Notes under the pieces: generated by a model
Database searches by the model: none
Told to the model about the DNA's origin: nothing
The model's input: only the letters and a program-made list of their open reading frames with translations
Source: Flavobacterium gelidilacus DSM 15343
GTDB taxonomy: Bacteria; Bacteroidota; Bacteroidia; Flavobacteriales; Flavobacteriaceae
DNA length: 64,000 nucleotides
NCBI RefSeq assembly: GCF_000422685.1
Contig: NZ_KE383903.1
Coordinates: 263,402 to 327,401, forward strand
Direction: 5' to 3'
Position numbers and translations under genes: made by a program
Part shown: positions 53,283 to 62,096 of the stretch, one piece after another
How the letters are laid out: the number at the start of each line of letters is the position of its first letter
How positions within the stretch are numbered: position 1 is the stretch's first letter

Positions 53283-53759
53283 TTATTTAGTAGTAACACT
53301 ACCTTGCGTAGTTGTGTAATTAACTTTTAATTGTTCTGCTTTTCTTAATTCTTGTTTGATATCTGTTACTAAACCCATTTTTACATCTTTATCAATTTTT
53401 AATGAAGCGGTTAAATATGGTTCTGCATCAGAGTTTCTAGCTGCTCTTTCTGATGTAACAAAACTTTGAATGTCATTAGCATTAGATAATCTGTCATTTA
53501 GTTGTATTCTGGCATTGCTACCATAAGTACTTTGATATCTTTCGCTAGGCTTACCAGCATAAATATACATTACATACTCTTTTTTAAACAATTTAGATGT
53601 CTGATCAGCTTTTGGCAATTTATTCTCTATCATTAAATCACTATCTTTCATAGTAGTAGCAACCATAAAGAAAAACAATAGCATAAATACAATATCTGGT
53701 AAAGATGCTGTTGAAATTGCTGGCATGTCGCCCGATTTTTTCTTGTTAAATTTAGACAT
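53283..53759 (-). CDS. exbD: ExbD/TolR-like biopolymer transport protein
   Basis: A 158-residue protein: cytosolic N-terminus, one membrane helix with the conserved Asp (IPAISTASLPDIVFMLLFFFMVATTM type, Asp at residue about 22) and a periplasmic domain. With ExbB it turns proton flow into energy for TonB. It follows a second ExbD after 13 bases. Confidence 0.9.
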   Translation of the reverse strand: MSKFNKKKSGDMPAISTASLPDIVFMLLFFFMVATTMKDSDLMIENKLPKADQTSKLFKKEYVMYIYAGKPSERYQSTYGSNARIQLNDRLSNANDIQSFVTSERAARNSDAEPYLTASLKIDKDVKMGLVTDIKQELRKAEQLKVNYTTTQGSVTTK

Positions 53760-53772
53760 TTTCTAAAATTTA

Positions 53773-54393
53773 TTAGTTACGTTTTGGTTCTGCTTCTGAA
53801 AGTCTTTGAGGAAATAATTCTTGAATATATTTAACTTTTTCCCCAACCTTTTCTAGTTCTTTGTCTGAATAATCCCCTTTTGATGCTGGATCACTGTATA
53901 TGTATTCTAACTCTGAGAAAGTAATACCATATTTCTTAACACTTTCTCTGTTTCTTAAAATATTATAAGCTGCAACTAATTCATTTTGCACAGCAATATA
54001 AGTTTCATAAGTAGTTTCTGCATCATTAGATAATGAAATAACAGCTTTTGTTGGATTATCTGATGAAGACCCGTCTTTTGTTCCTTCACAATAAGAACAA
54101 GTTCCATCACCATTATTTTCCAAAAAACTAACAGCTTTTTCTCTTAAATCCTTTAGATCCATCAGTTCTTCGTTAACTAACAACTGATTGTTCATGTTAA
54201 CTAAAACCGTTAAAATGTTACGTTGATTAATTGGCGGAACATCTGGTTCGTCTTGCATTGGTGGCAATTTTCTATTGATCCCTTGATCTACTCCAATAGT
54301 TGTAGTAACCAGAAAGAAGATAAGCAATAAGAAGGCAATATCTGCCATAGAGCCTGCATTTACTTCTGGTGGCGTACCTCTTTTCTTTGCCAT
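53773..54393 (-). CDS. exbD: ExbD/TolR-like biopolymer transport protein (second)
   Basis: A 206-residue ExbD paralogue with the same layout: GSMADIAFLLLIFFLVTTTIG has the conserved Asp in its single membrane helix, and a longer periplasmic domain follows that contains one Cys pair (CSYCEG). I use the ATG at 54393; the frame runs on to 54453 into the upstream gene. Two different ExbDs beside one ExbB may form a mixed stator. Confidence 0.9.
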   Translation of the reverse strand: MAKKRGTPPEVNAGSMADIAFLLLIFFLVTTTIGVDQGINRKLPPMQDEPDVPPINQRNILTVLVNMNNQLLVNEELMDLKDLREKAVSFLENNGDGTCSYCEGTKDGSSSDNPTKAVISLSNDAETTYETYIAVQNELVAAYNILRNRESVKKYGITFSELEYIYSDPASKGDYSDKELEKVGEKVKYIQELFPQRLSEAEPKRN

Positions 54394-54397
54394 ACTA

Positions 54398-54823
54398 TTA
54401 TTTTTTTGCGTTTTTAAACATGAAGAAGAATAAAGATCCAACAGAAACTGCACCTAAAATATAAGTCATAGTTAAACCTGTACTTACTAATTTTGAGGCA
54501 CTTCCTGAAACCAATAATTCTTTTTTTACATTGTACACATCTGAACCATCTGCAAAAATATAAGACAATACTAAAACTACAGCAAAAATTGCTAAAGTTA
54601 TCATTGCTCTTTTTAATGCTTCTTTGTGTGTAAATAAATTCTTAAATACATATATTAAAACTACTGCAACACATGCAAATAGAATTACATAAGATAAATA
54701 TATAAGGGGTGAAATCCAACTGCTGTTAACCGCATCACTACTAGCCATTATTAGTGCTAAAAACACTAAACTTAGTACTGCTATAACAAGAGCTGCTATT
54801 TTGATTACTTTATGTAAATTCAT
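54398..54823 (-). CDS. four-helix membrane protein in the exb operon
   Basis: A 141-residue protein with four hydrophobic helices (about 8-25, 38-60, 72-92 and 115-135) and no recognised domain. Its place between exbB and the exbD pair, with a 26-base and a 4-base gap, suggests it is part of the same complex. Its function is unknown. Confidence 0.75.
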   Translation of the reverse strand: MNLHKVIKIAALVIAVLSLVFLALIMASSDAVNSSWISPLIYLSYVILFACVAVVLIYVFKNLFTHKEALKRAMITLAIFAVVLVLSYIFADGSDVYNVKKELLVSGSASKLVSTGLTMTYILGAVSVGSLFFFMFKNAKK

Positions 54824-54849
54824 AACAGTTATATATTATTTATAGGTTA

Positions 54850-55659
54850 TTATTTTTTATAGTCTGATAACATATCGATTAAACTGATAGAAGCATCTTC
54901 CATGTCGTTTACGATTGAATCAATTTTTGCAGTAATGTAGTTATAAAATACTTGAAGTATCATTGCAACAACAAGACCAAATACTGTAGTTAATAAGGCA
55001 ACTTTAATACCTCCAGCAACTAAAGATGGCTCCATAGAACCCGCAGATTCAATGTTATCAAAAGCTTCAATCATACCAATTACAGTTCCCATGAAACCCA
55101 ACATTGGTGCTAAAGCGATAAATAATGAAATCCAAGAAACGTTTTTCTCTAATTGTCCCATTTGAACTCCACCGTAAGCTACAACAGCTTTTTCAGCAGA
55201 ATCAACTCCATGCTCATATCTGTCTAAACCTTGATAATAAATAGACGCAACTGGACCAGCAGTATTTCTACATACTTCTTTTGCAGCGTTAACTCCACCA
55301 GATTTTAAAGCATCTTCTACATCAGCAACTAATTTTTTAGTGTTTGTAGTAGATAAATTTAAGTAAATAATTCTTTCGATAGCAATTGCTAAACCTAAAA
55401 TTAAACATAATAATACGATTCCCATAAATCCAGGTCCACCTTCAACAAAACGTTGTTTTAATTTTTGGGTAAACGAAACTTCTGCAACTGGTGCATCTTC
55501 TTCAACTGTAGTTGCTACCGCATTTGCTTCGTCTGCTTGAGCTGCAACATCTTCAACTTGTGTTTGTGCTGCTCCTGTAGAATCTGTAGCCTCTTGTGCT
55601 TGTACGCTTCCGAAAGCCATAATCCCTGTGATTGCTAAAATAGAAAATAATCTTTTCAT
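54850..55659 (-). CDS. exbB: ExbB/TolQ/MotA-type proton channel
   Basis: A 269-residue protein of the MotA/TolQ/ExbB family. An N-terminal signal peptide (residues 1-21, GSVQAQ) and a low-complexity Ala/Glu linker are unusual additions; three membrane helices follow (about 72-95, 178-200 and 215-240) with SLFIALAPMLGFMGTVIGMIEAF, the conserved channel segment. It powers TonB-dependent uptake, so it may energise the receptor at 8275. Confidence 0.9.
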   Translation of the reverse strand: MKRLFSILAITGIMAFGSVQAQEATDSTGAAQTQVEDVAAQADEANAVATTVEEDAPVAEVSFTQKLKQRFVEGGPGFMGIVLLCLILGLAIAIERIIYLNLSTTNTKKLVADVEDALKSGGVNAAKEVCRNTAGPVASIYYQGLDRYEHGVDSAEKAVVAYGGVQMGQLEKNVSWISLFIALAPMLGFMGTVIGMIEAFDNIESAGSMEPSLVAGGIKVALLTTVFGLVVAMILQVFYNYITAKIDSIVNDMEDASISLIDMLSDYKK

Positions 55660-55735
55660 TGCTCTTGTTCTTAAAATTTAATTAGTTAATTTGGTTAAAA
55701 GTATAAAATATTTATTAATTTACAAATTGTTTGTG

Positions 55736-55823
55736 CGGAGAGGAAGGGATTCGAACCCTCGATACCCTTTTGGAGTATACATACTTTCCAGGCATGCTCC
55801 TTCGACCACTCGGACACCTCTCC
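55736..55823 (-). tRNA. tRNA-Ser (anticodon GGA)
   Basis: On the minus strand the acceptor stem GGAGAGG/CCTCTCC, discriminator G, anticodon stem CATGC/GTATG with loop CTGGAAA (anticodon GGA), a long variable arm typical of serine tRNA, and GGTTCGAATCC T-loop are all present. The CCA end is not encoded. Confidence 0.95.
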
Positions 55824-55894
55824 AATGGAGAACTGAATTTGAAGTTGCTAAATAACATAAAAAATTTCACGTGAGAAAATTTTGTTCATTATTT

Positions 55895-56926
55895 TTATGT
55901 CATTTCTCCTCTTAACGGTGTTTCAAAAATGGTTTTGAACACTTTAGGCGTCACTTTTTGACCTAATAAGTACATTAATTTTGTTATAGCAGCTTCGGAA
56001 GTAATGTCTTTTCCTGAGACTATTCCTATGTTTTTTAATTGTGTACTAGTTTCATATTGCCCCATGTTAACACTTCCCCCACTACATTGCGTGACATTGA
56101 TAACGCAAATATTATTTTTTATTGCATTTTCTAACTCAGAAATAAACCATTCTGATGTAGGAGCGTTTCCAGAACCATAAGTTTCTAAGATTATTCCTTT
56201 TAGATTTGGCGTTTTTAATACTGATGATAAAACATTTTTACTAATTCCAGGGAAAAGCTTTAAAACAGTAACATTATCATCAAATGATTTATTTACTTTT
56301 AACTTTTTATTGCCCTTATTTTTTAAAAGTATCTCTCTATTTACTTTTAAATGTACACCCGATTCAGCTAATTCAGGAAAATTTGGTGAAGCAAACGCAT
56401 TAAAATGTTCTGCACTTATTTTTGTAGTACGATTTCCTCTGTATAATTTATATTCGAAATATAAACAAACTTCATTAAAAACCGGCTTTCCTTTGTCTTG
56501 TAGTGATGCTGTCTGAATAGCTGTAATCAGATTTTCTTTTGCATCCGTTCTTAAATCTCCAATTGGTAATTGTGAACCCGTAAAAACAACAGGTTTTGCT
56601 AAATTTTCGAGCATAAAACTCAAAGCTGACGCACTATAAGACATCGTATCAGAACCATGTAAAACAACAAATCCGTCAAAAGACTCATACTTATCTTCTA
56701 TAATTGAAGCTATATTCTGCCAATCTTGTATACTGATATTTGATGAGTCCAAAGGCTCTTCAAATGAAATTGTATCAATTTCACAATCTAACAATTGCAA
56801 TTCTGGAATTCTTTTTAATAATTTTTTAAAATCAAATGCTTTTAAGGCTCCTGTTTCATAGTCTTTAATCATACCAATAGTACCACCAGTATAAATAAGT
56901 AAAATTTTAGGTTTAGACTGCGGCAT
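55895..56926 (-). CDS. ansA: type I L-asparaginase
   Basis: A 343-residue asparaginase. Active-site motifs: LLIYTGGTIGM (first Thr) and VVLHGSDTMSYSASALSFML (second Thr/Asp pair, with Lys in DAKENLITAI). No signal peptide is present, so it is the cytosolic type I enzyme. Its start lies within the end of the upstream acyltransferase gene (14-base overlap), so they are probably coupled. Confidence 0.93.
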   Translation of the reverse strand: MPQSKPKILLIYTGGTIGMIKDYETGALKAFDFKKLLKRIPELQLLDCEIDTISFEEPLDSSNISIQDWQNIASIIEDKYESFDGFVVLHGSDTMSYSASALSFMLENLAKPVVFTGSQLPIGDLRTDAKENLITAIQTASLQDKGKPVFNEVCLYFEYKLYRGNRTTKISAEHFNAFASPNFPELAESGVHLKVNREILLKNKGNKKLKVNKSFDDNVTVLKLFPGISKNVLSSVLKTPNLKGIILETYGSGNAPTSEWFISELENAIKNNICVINVTQCSGGSVNMGQYETSTQLKNIGIVSGKDITSEAAITKLMYLLGQKVTPKVFKTIFETPLRGEMT

Positions 56927-58052
56927 TATTGTATTTCAATTTGTTTACAACTGGATTAGCATACATAGCTAAAAATCCTTCTTTTAATACAGCCGAATTG
57001 TCATCTATTCGCAATTCTAATCTTCTTTGAAACAATTGTTTTTCTTCAATAGTATAGTTTTTTTCAAACTGAGTTGAATTATGAAGAATATCATAAGCTA
57101 TATAATTTGTTGGCCACAATTTATAGGATTGCAATATTGAATCATCAATTTCTTGAGCTAACAATTGTATTTGTTTATTTGGATTTTGTTCTATTGCTGT
57201 AATTTTATCAATTTCTGAATCTAAAATATCCCCAATATGAATATGAATTCTTTTCTTTTGTCCGATAATTCCACTTAATAAAGTAATAAAGTCTTCATTT
57301 TTTTCCTTAATGTATATTTCTTGTTTTGCTTCTGCTAAAAGTTGAGGCATTTTTAGTGCATCAGTTGGGTCATATTCATATGATAAAGAAACAGGAACAA
57401 CTTTAATTTTCTTAAAATAGGTCATGATGTCTTTTTCATCTGAACCCATTGAAAGCATTTTTAAAACTCCAGTATTAGTCATGTCATTTCCATCTTTTGT
57501 TCTTCCCTCACGCTGAGCAATCCAAACCGATCGATTTTCATGCAATAATAATTGAGCGATATACTCTGAAAGATTTTTAGAACTTCCTAATAACTCTCTT
57601 GGTGAAAGACCTCTTTGTACTACAAAATTTCTATTTAATTTTGAAAGAGTAAGTAAAAATGCTTTTTTGACTAAATTATCTCCAATAGCTGAAGCTGTCA
57701 TTGTTAAGCCATGTTCAAATAAGGCTACATTTAATAAAGAGGTATCTAAAATTATATCTCTATGGTTAGAAATAAAAAGATATGAGGTATTAGGCTCAAG
57801 TTTTTCAAATCCTGAAGTAGATAATCCATCTGAACTTTTTTCTAAAACTTTTTGTACAGATTTATAGATAAAATTACATTGAAAGTCTCTAATGGAATGT
57901 GTTTCAATCAATTTAGCCTTCCAAACTTCATCCTCTAAATCTGGAAACGTAAAATCCATTAACGCTTTCATCATAGGATGATTTAATGAAGATTTTAAAG
58001 CATTATTTACTTCACTATCATAAAAAGGTCGAATAGCATCAAACTTTGACAT
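56913..58052 (-). CDS. glycerol-phosphate acyltransferase family protein
   Basis: A 379-residue PlsC/PlsB-like acyltransferase without membrane-anchor repeats. The acyl motif reads LFISNHRDIILDTSLLN, with His-x5-Asp where His-x4-Asp is usual. Later motifs are VVQRG, QREGRTKDGNDMTNTGVLKM (as in EGxR) and VVPVSLSYEYDPTDALKMP. It probably acylates glycerol-phosphate or lyso-phosphatidate in phospholipid synthesis. It is upstream of, and overlaps, ansA. Confidence 0.83.
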   Translation of the reverse strand: MSKFDAIRPFYDSEVNNALKSSLNHPMMKALMDFTFPDLEDEVWKAKLIETHSIRDFQCNFIYKSVQKVLEKSSDGLSTSGFEKLEPNTSYLFISNHRDIILDTSLLNVALFEHGLTMTASAIGDNLVKKAFLLTLSKLNRNFVVQRGLSPRELLGSSKNLSEYIAQLLLHENRSVWIAQREGRTKDGNDMTNTGVLKMLSMGSDEKDIMTYFKKIKVVPVSLSYEYDPTDALKMPQLLAEAKQEIYIKEKNEDFITLLSGIIGQKKRIHIHIGDILDSEIDKITAIEQNPNKQIQLLAQEIDDSILQSYKLWPTNYIAYDILHNSTQFEKNYTIEEKQLFQRRLELRIDDNSAVLKEGFLAMYANPVVNKLKYNNAAV

Positions 58053-58117
58053 GTATTAATTTTAATTTTAAGAAAACAAAAGAACAAAAAATTTATGAAT
58101 TTAAAGGCAATTTTAAC

Positions 58118-58885
58118 TTAAATCCCAAAAACAGCTTTTGAATTTTCGGTTGTAATTTTTGCAATTTCTTCAACAGAAACGTTATAAATTTCAGCTAATT
58201 TTTGAGCTACTAACAAGGTATAGCTACTTTCATTTCTTTTTCCACGAAAAGGAACTGGTGCTAAATAAGGTGAATCTGTTTCTAAAACAATATGTTGTAA
58301 ATCTATTTGATTTAAGAATTGATCTATTTTTCCGTTTTTAAATGTTGAAACACCACCAATTCCTAATTTCATTCCAAGTGAAATAGCTTGATTTGCTTGT
58401 TCTAAATTACCAGTAAAACAATGAAAAATTCCAAATAACTTTTCGTCTTTTTCAGATTCTAAAACTTCAAATGTTTCATCAAAAGCATCACGACAATGAA
58501 TGTTAATTCCTAAATTGTATTTTTTAGCTAGTTGAATTTGTTGTTTAAAAGCATGTTGTTGTTGCTTTAAAAAAGTTTTATCCCAAAATAAATCAATTCC
58601 GATTTCTCCGATAGCATAGAATTTTCTTTTTTCCAATTCAGCTTCAACGTGAGCTAATTCGTCTAAATAATTTTCTTTTACATAAGTAGGATGCAATCCC
58701 ATCATTAAAAAAATATTTTCAGGAAATTGGCTTTCCAAATCATACATTTTTGATGTATAACTAGAATCAATAGACGGAATAAAAAATCGTGAAACTCCAG
58801 CGTCAATAGCTTTTTGAATTACTTGATGTCTATCTTGGTCAAATTCTTCTGAATATAAATGAGTGTGAGTATCTGTTAATATCAT
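58118..58885 (-). CDS. tatD: TatD family hydrolase
   Basis: A 255-residue TIM-barrel metal-dependent hydrolase. Metal ligands occur as TDTHTHLYSEEF, AIGEIGIDLFW, GINIHCRDAFDE, GIFHCFTGNLEQA and the final VLETDSPYLAP. TatD proteins are nucleases with a role in DNA repair or turnover. It is a single gene, 65 bases downstream of the acyltransferase start on the same strand. Confidence 0.93.
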   Translation of the reverse strand: MILTDTHTHLYSEEFDQDRHQVIQKAIDAGVSRFFIPSIDSSYTSKMYDLESQFPENIFLMMGLHPTYVKENYLDELAHVEAELEKRKFYAIGEIGIDLFWDKTFLKQQQHAFKQQIQLAKKYNLGINIHCRDAFDETFEVLESEKDEKLFGIFHCFTGNLEQANQAISLGMKLGIGGVSTFKNGKIDQFLNQIDLQHIVLETDSPYLAPVPFRGKRNESSYTLLVAQKLAEIYNVSVEEIAKITTENSKAVFGI

Positions 58886-58925
58886 TATAATTGGCTTATT
58901 ACTTTTTCAAGTGGCAAAAATACAA

Positions 58926-59654
58926 TTAATCTAACTCATTTAATAATTCTTGAGCTTTTTCAAAATCTTCTGAATCTGAAGAGATTTCTTTTAAATATGT
59001 TTTACAAGCTTCAAAATCTTCTACTTTTAATTTAGTTAAGGCCAAATACCAAGTAGCTTTTTGATTATAAACCGATTTTCCGTCTTTTAAGTTGTTGAAA
59101 ACTACTTCTGCTTGGGCTGTCTTATTAACTTCTAATAATGAAATTCCGTAATAGAATTCGATTTCTGGTCTTTTATATTCTTCAAGAACTTTTTCAAACA
59201 AAGGAATTGCTTTTTCATAATTTTTATCATTAAATGCTTCTTGAGCTGCTTTTAAATCTTTAATAACAGAACCTCTTTCTGTAAAATTAGCATTTTCATG
59301 CTGATTGAAATCTGAATAAGTCGGATTTCCACCACTATTCATAAACCAAACTCCAACAAAAACGACCAACGTAGCTGCAATTGCAAACCATTTTGATTGT
59401 AATGAAATAACTTTTGATTTCTTTTTATTCGTATCTGAAAAATGATCTTTCGAAATCGACTTTAAATTTTCTTTAAAATCAATAGTATCATTTGAAAACT
59501 TGACTTCTAAAAACTGTGTTGTTTCTTTATATAATTCAAATTGTTTTTTAAAAGATTCCTGGTTTTGAAGTTTATTTTCAAAATCGACTTTTTCTTCTGA
59601 AGTCATTTCATTATTGAGGTAATTTTCAAATGCTATGTATAATTCTTCTTGCAT
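58926..59654 (-). CDS. TPR membrane protein, putative anti-sigma partner
   Basis: A 242-residue protein: an acidic cytosolic N-terminus (residues 1-85), one membrane helix (about 89-106; WFAIAATLVVFVGVWFM), then TPR-like helices outside (KAAQEAFNDKNYEKAIPLFEKVLEEYKRP; AEVVFNNLKDG). It starts four bases from the stop of the ECF sigma factor gene, the usual place of an anti-sigma factor in this group. That function is inferred; the N-terminus does not show a clear zinc-binding ZAS motif. Confidence 0.72.
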   Translation of the reverse strand: MQEELYIAFENYLNNEMTSEEKVDFENKLQNQESFKKQFELYKETTQFLEVKFSNDTIDFKENLKSISKDHFSDTNKKKSKVISLQSKWFAIAATLVVFVGVWFMNSGGNPTYSDFNQHENANFTERGSVIKDLKAAQEAFNDKNYEKAIPLFEKVLEEYKRPEIEFYYGISLLEVNKTAQAEVVFNNLKDGKSVYNQKATWYLALTKLKVEDFEACKTYLKEISSDSEDFEKAQELLNELD

Positions 59655-59658
59655 TACT

Positions 59659-60240
59659 TTAGTATTTTATAGATTGGTATCGATTAGATTGTTGTATTAA
59701 CTCTGTTAATTGACCTGTACAAATGGATTTTTTCTTTCTCACATAAGCATAAGTCACGTTCATTTTACTAGCAACTTCTTCCATAGTTTTGGTTACAAAA
59801 CTCAATTTCAAAACTTCTTGGCATTTTTCTCCTAATTTTTGAAACATTTCATCAAATAAGGATTGTTTTTCGTCTTGTTCTTCGGTTTCGATGGCTAATT
59901 TTTCAACGTCTTTGTCTATAGATACATTTTCATCTTTAATTGTTACCTCTTTATTGTAAGATTTTTTTAATTCGTTTAGCCATTTTCTTTTACATAATAA
60001 AAAAAAGTAGGCATCAAACGGACACGTTAATTCTAAACCTTTTGTTTTTGCTTGATTGTATATAGTAATTATAACTTCCTGGATTACATCTTGCGCTTCA
60101 TCTGCACTTCCAGAATTCATCTTTATATAATAAGTGACTTTTGGTGCAAACTTTTTATATATAGATTCAATGATTGAGGAATTATTATTAAGTAACCCAT
60201 CTATATACATTTGGTCGTGATGCAGAATTTTTGAAGTCAT
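59659..60240 (-). CDS. ECF-type RNA polymerase sigma factor
   Basis: A 193-residue sigma-70-family factor. Region 2 (about 10-85; SIYKKFAPKVTYYIKMNSGSADEAQDVIQEV) and region 4 (about 130-180; KLGEKCQEVLKLSFVTKTMEEVASKMNVTYAYVRKKKSICTGQL) are present and region 3 is missing, as in ECF sigma factors. Its probable target is the divergent surface-protein unit starting at 60486, but that is inference. It is co-transcribed with the TPR protein. Confidence 0.9.
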   Translation of the reverse strand: MTSKILHHDQMYIDGLLNNNSSIIESIYKKFAPKVTYYIKMNSGSADEAQDVIQEVIITIYNQAKTKGLELTCPFDAYFFLLCKRKWLNELKKSYNKEVTIKDENVSIDKDVEKLAIETEEQDEKQSLFDEMFQKLGEKCQEVLKLSFVTKTMEEVASKMNVTYAYVRKKKSICTGQLTELIQQSNRYQSIKY

Positions 60241-60388
60241 AAAATCTTTATTTATCAGCTAATATAAAAAGAAATAAAAAAGTATATGATTTAATGGGTA
60301 ACAATTTTCAAAGCTACTTTATATATAGGTGTAATCGTTCATCAAAATCTTGTTTTTAAAATGTTTCCAAAAAGAAATAAAAAAAAGA

Positions 60389-60407
60389 TTCTGAAATAAA
60401 TTCAGAA
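60389..60407 (-). promoter_or_regulatory. hairpin in the sigma-factor leader region
   Basis: TTCTGAA at 60389-60395 and TTCAGAA at 60401-60407 form a 7-bp stem. On the minus strand it runs into TTTTTTTT, as a terminator or attenuator upstream of the sigma gene would. The rest of the 245-base gap shows no clear gene. Confidence 0.4.
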
Positions 60408-60485
60408 CAGAGGTAACAAATTAAAACTTGAATTGATATAACAATAGAAAACAACAATTAACAATAACATTAAAATTTAGAAATC

Positions 60486-60929
60486 ATGAGAAAATCAATC
60501 TTTACAATCGCAATTTTAGCTTTATCCTTTTTAAACGTAAACGCTACAGAAGTAACAAAAACTTCAAATAATTTAGAAATCAAAACTTCAATTTCAAGAG
60601 ATAACATAGTAGAAGTTTATGATTGGAGTGTAAAAACAAACAACGGAACTTATGCAGGAACTACAAGTTCTTTAGAAGAAGCTCAAAACATGATTCAACT
60701 TGTATCTGCAGGAGAAATTATTTTAGACAAAAAAATTGAAACATTCTTTCAATTAAAAAATGAAGTTTCAAACAGCTCTTTAAGATTATTTTACTGGGAA
60801 GTTGAAACTAAAAACGGAAAAGCTAAAGGTTTTTCAAGTTCAGAAAATCAAGCAAAAAAAATGATTGAACTTTTAAGTACAGGAGATATTTTAAATTCCA
60901 AAATAGTAATTGCAGCTGACTTTAAATAA
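60486..60929 (+). CDS. small secreted protein with internal duplication
   Basis: A 147-residue protein: signal peptide (to residue 20, SFLNVNA), then two related segments of about 45 residues. The first (44-87) runs VYDWSVKTNNGTYAGTTSSLEEAQNMIQLVSAGEI in order, and the second (101-144) LFYWEVETKNGKAKGFSSSENQAKKMIELLSTGDI. Both keep the W-x-V-x-T-x-N-G start and the A-x-x-MI-x-L-x-S-x-G-x-I end. I recognise no known domain. It is divergent from the ECF sigma factor. Confidence 0.8.
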   Translation: MRKSIFTIAILALSFLNVNATEVTKTSNNLEIKTSISRDNIVEVYDWSVKTNNGTYAGTTSSLEEAQNMIQLVSAGEIILDKKIETFFQLKNEVSNSSLRLFYWEVETKNGKAKGFSSSENQAKKMIELLSTGDILNSKIVIAADFK

Positions 60930-60937
60930 AAAAAAAC

Positions 60938-60970
60938 ATTCAACTGAGTAAACTGCTTACTCAGTTGAAT
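60938..60970. terminator. perfect 14-bp hairpin between two surface-protein genes
   Basis: 60938-60951 is exactly complementary to 60957-60970, around a five-base loop. The flanking T-run lies on the minus strand (A-run at 60927-60936), so by rule it terminates minus-strand transcription, though both neighbouring genes are on the plus strand. Confidence 0.55.
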
Positions 60971-61005
60971 TATTAAATAAATTAAATCTTTAAATTTTAG
61001 AAATT

Positions 61006-62013
61006 ATGAAAACACTTAAAACAAAAAACCAATTATTAGCAAATAGATTTCTTATAATACTTTTTGCCTTTGCAACAATTTTTACAAGTTGTAATCCCGA
61101 TGACGAAACAACTACTCAAGTTAATGTACCTTCTTCAACAGCATTTAATTCAATTAGACAAATTGCATTAGACAATATTTCGCAAAGCTTTCAAATTGAT
61201 GTTGCAGATGGTGTAACTACTTTAACTTCTGCAAATGGTGTAGAAATTGACATTAACGCTAACTGTCTTACCTTAAATGGAAATGCAATAACTGGACAAG
61301 TTGATATAGAATATGTTGAAGTTTTTGATGGTGGACACATGTTAGTTACAAATAAAACAACCATGGGAAAATTACCAAATGGAGATATGGCAATGCTTAT
61401 TTCTGGTGGTGAATTTTTCATCAATGCTACTCAAAATGGACAACAATTAGCTTTAGGCTGTGCAATGAATTTAAGAATCCCAGCAAATTTAACAGCTCCA
61501 GATAACGATATGACATTATGGAATGGTGTGGTTGATAATGAAGGGAATGTTGATTGGGAAGAAGAAGATGTGACTGTCGTTCAAGGTGGTGTTTTTTTAG
61601 AACAAAACGCAGTTGGTGGACAGAGTTATTATGCCTCTTTTAATAATTTTGGATGGACCAATGTTGATAAGTTTGCATCATATAGTGGTCCAAAAACTCA
61701 AATATTAGCAGCTGTGCCAACTGGTTATAGCAATCAAAATAGTGCTGTATTTTTACATTATGATGGGGAAGGAAATGCATTAGCAAAACTTGATACTTAT
61801 GATGGTAATTCAGGATTATTTTCTGAACATTATGGTCAAATTCCTGTTGGATTAGCTTGTCACATCATTTTTGCAACTGAAGAAAATGGACAATGGAGAT
61901 ATGCTATAAAACCTGTTACAATTACCGAAAATGCTGTTTATACATTTACTTTAGCTGAAACAACTGTTGGATCTGAAGCTCAACTTGTAGCTGCCATAAA
62001 TGCCCTACCCTAA
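61006..62013 (+). CDS. surface-type lipoprotein, unknown role
   Basis: A 335-residue lipoprotein: signal sequence with lipobox FTSC (Cys29) and an acidic tether NPDDETTT, which in Bacteroidetes resembles the lipoprotein export signal for surface display (short Asp/Glu run after Cys). The rest is beta-rich and Asn/Gly-rich with no recognised enzymatic motif. It follows the duplicated-domain protein and a strong hairpin. Confidence 0.75.
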   Translation: MKTLKTKNQLLANRFLIILFAFATIFTSCNPDDETTTQVNVPSSTAFNSIRQIALDNISQSFQIDVADGVTTLTSANGVEIDINANCLTLNGNAITGQVDIEYVEVFDGGHMLVTNKTTMGKLPNGDMAMLISGGEFFINATQNGQQLALGCAMNLRIPANLTAPDNDMTLWNGVVDNEGNVDWEEEDVTVVQGGVFLEQNAVGGQSYYASFNNFGWTNVDKFASYSGPKTQILAAVPTGYSNQNSAVFLHYDGEGNALAKLDTYDGNSGLFSEHYGQIPVGLACHIIFATEENGQWRYAIKPVTITENAVYTFTLAETTVGSEAQLVAAINALP

Positions 62014-62035
62014 ATTTAGTTCTGTTTTGTTTTTT

Positions 62036-62076
62036 GGAGAAAGTGATGATTTACTCATCGCTTTTTCCTATTTTTA
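62036..62076 (+). terminator. rho-independent terminator-like hairpin
   Basis: GGAGAAAGTGATGA at 62036-62049 pairs with TCATCGCTTTTTCC at 62055-62068 (14 bp, two wobbles), followed by TATTTTTA. Confidence 0.65.
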
Positions 62077-62096
62077 TAACTTAAAAGCTAGACACC

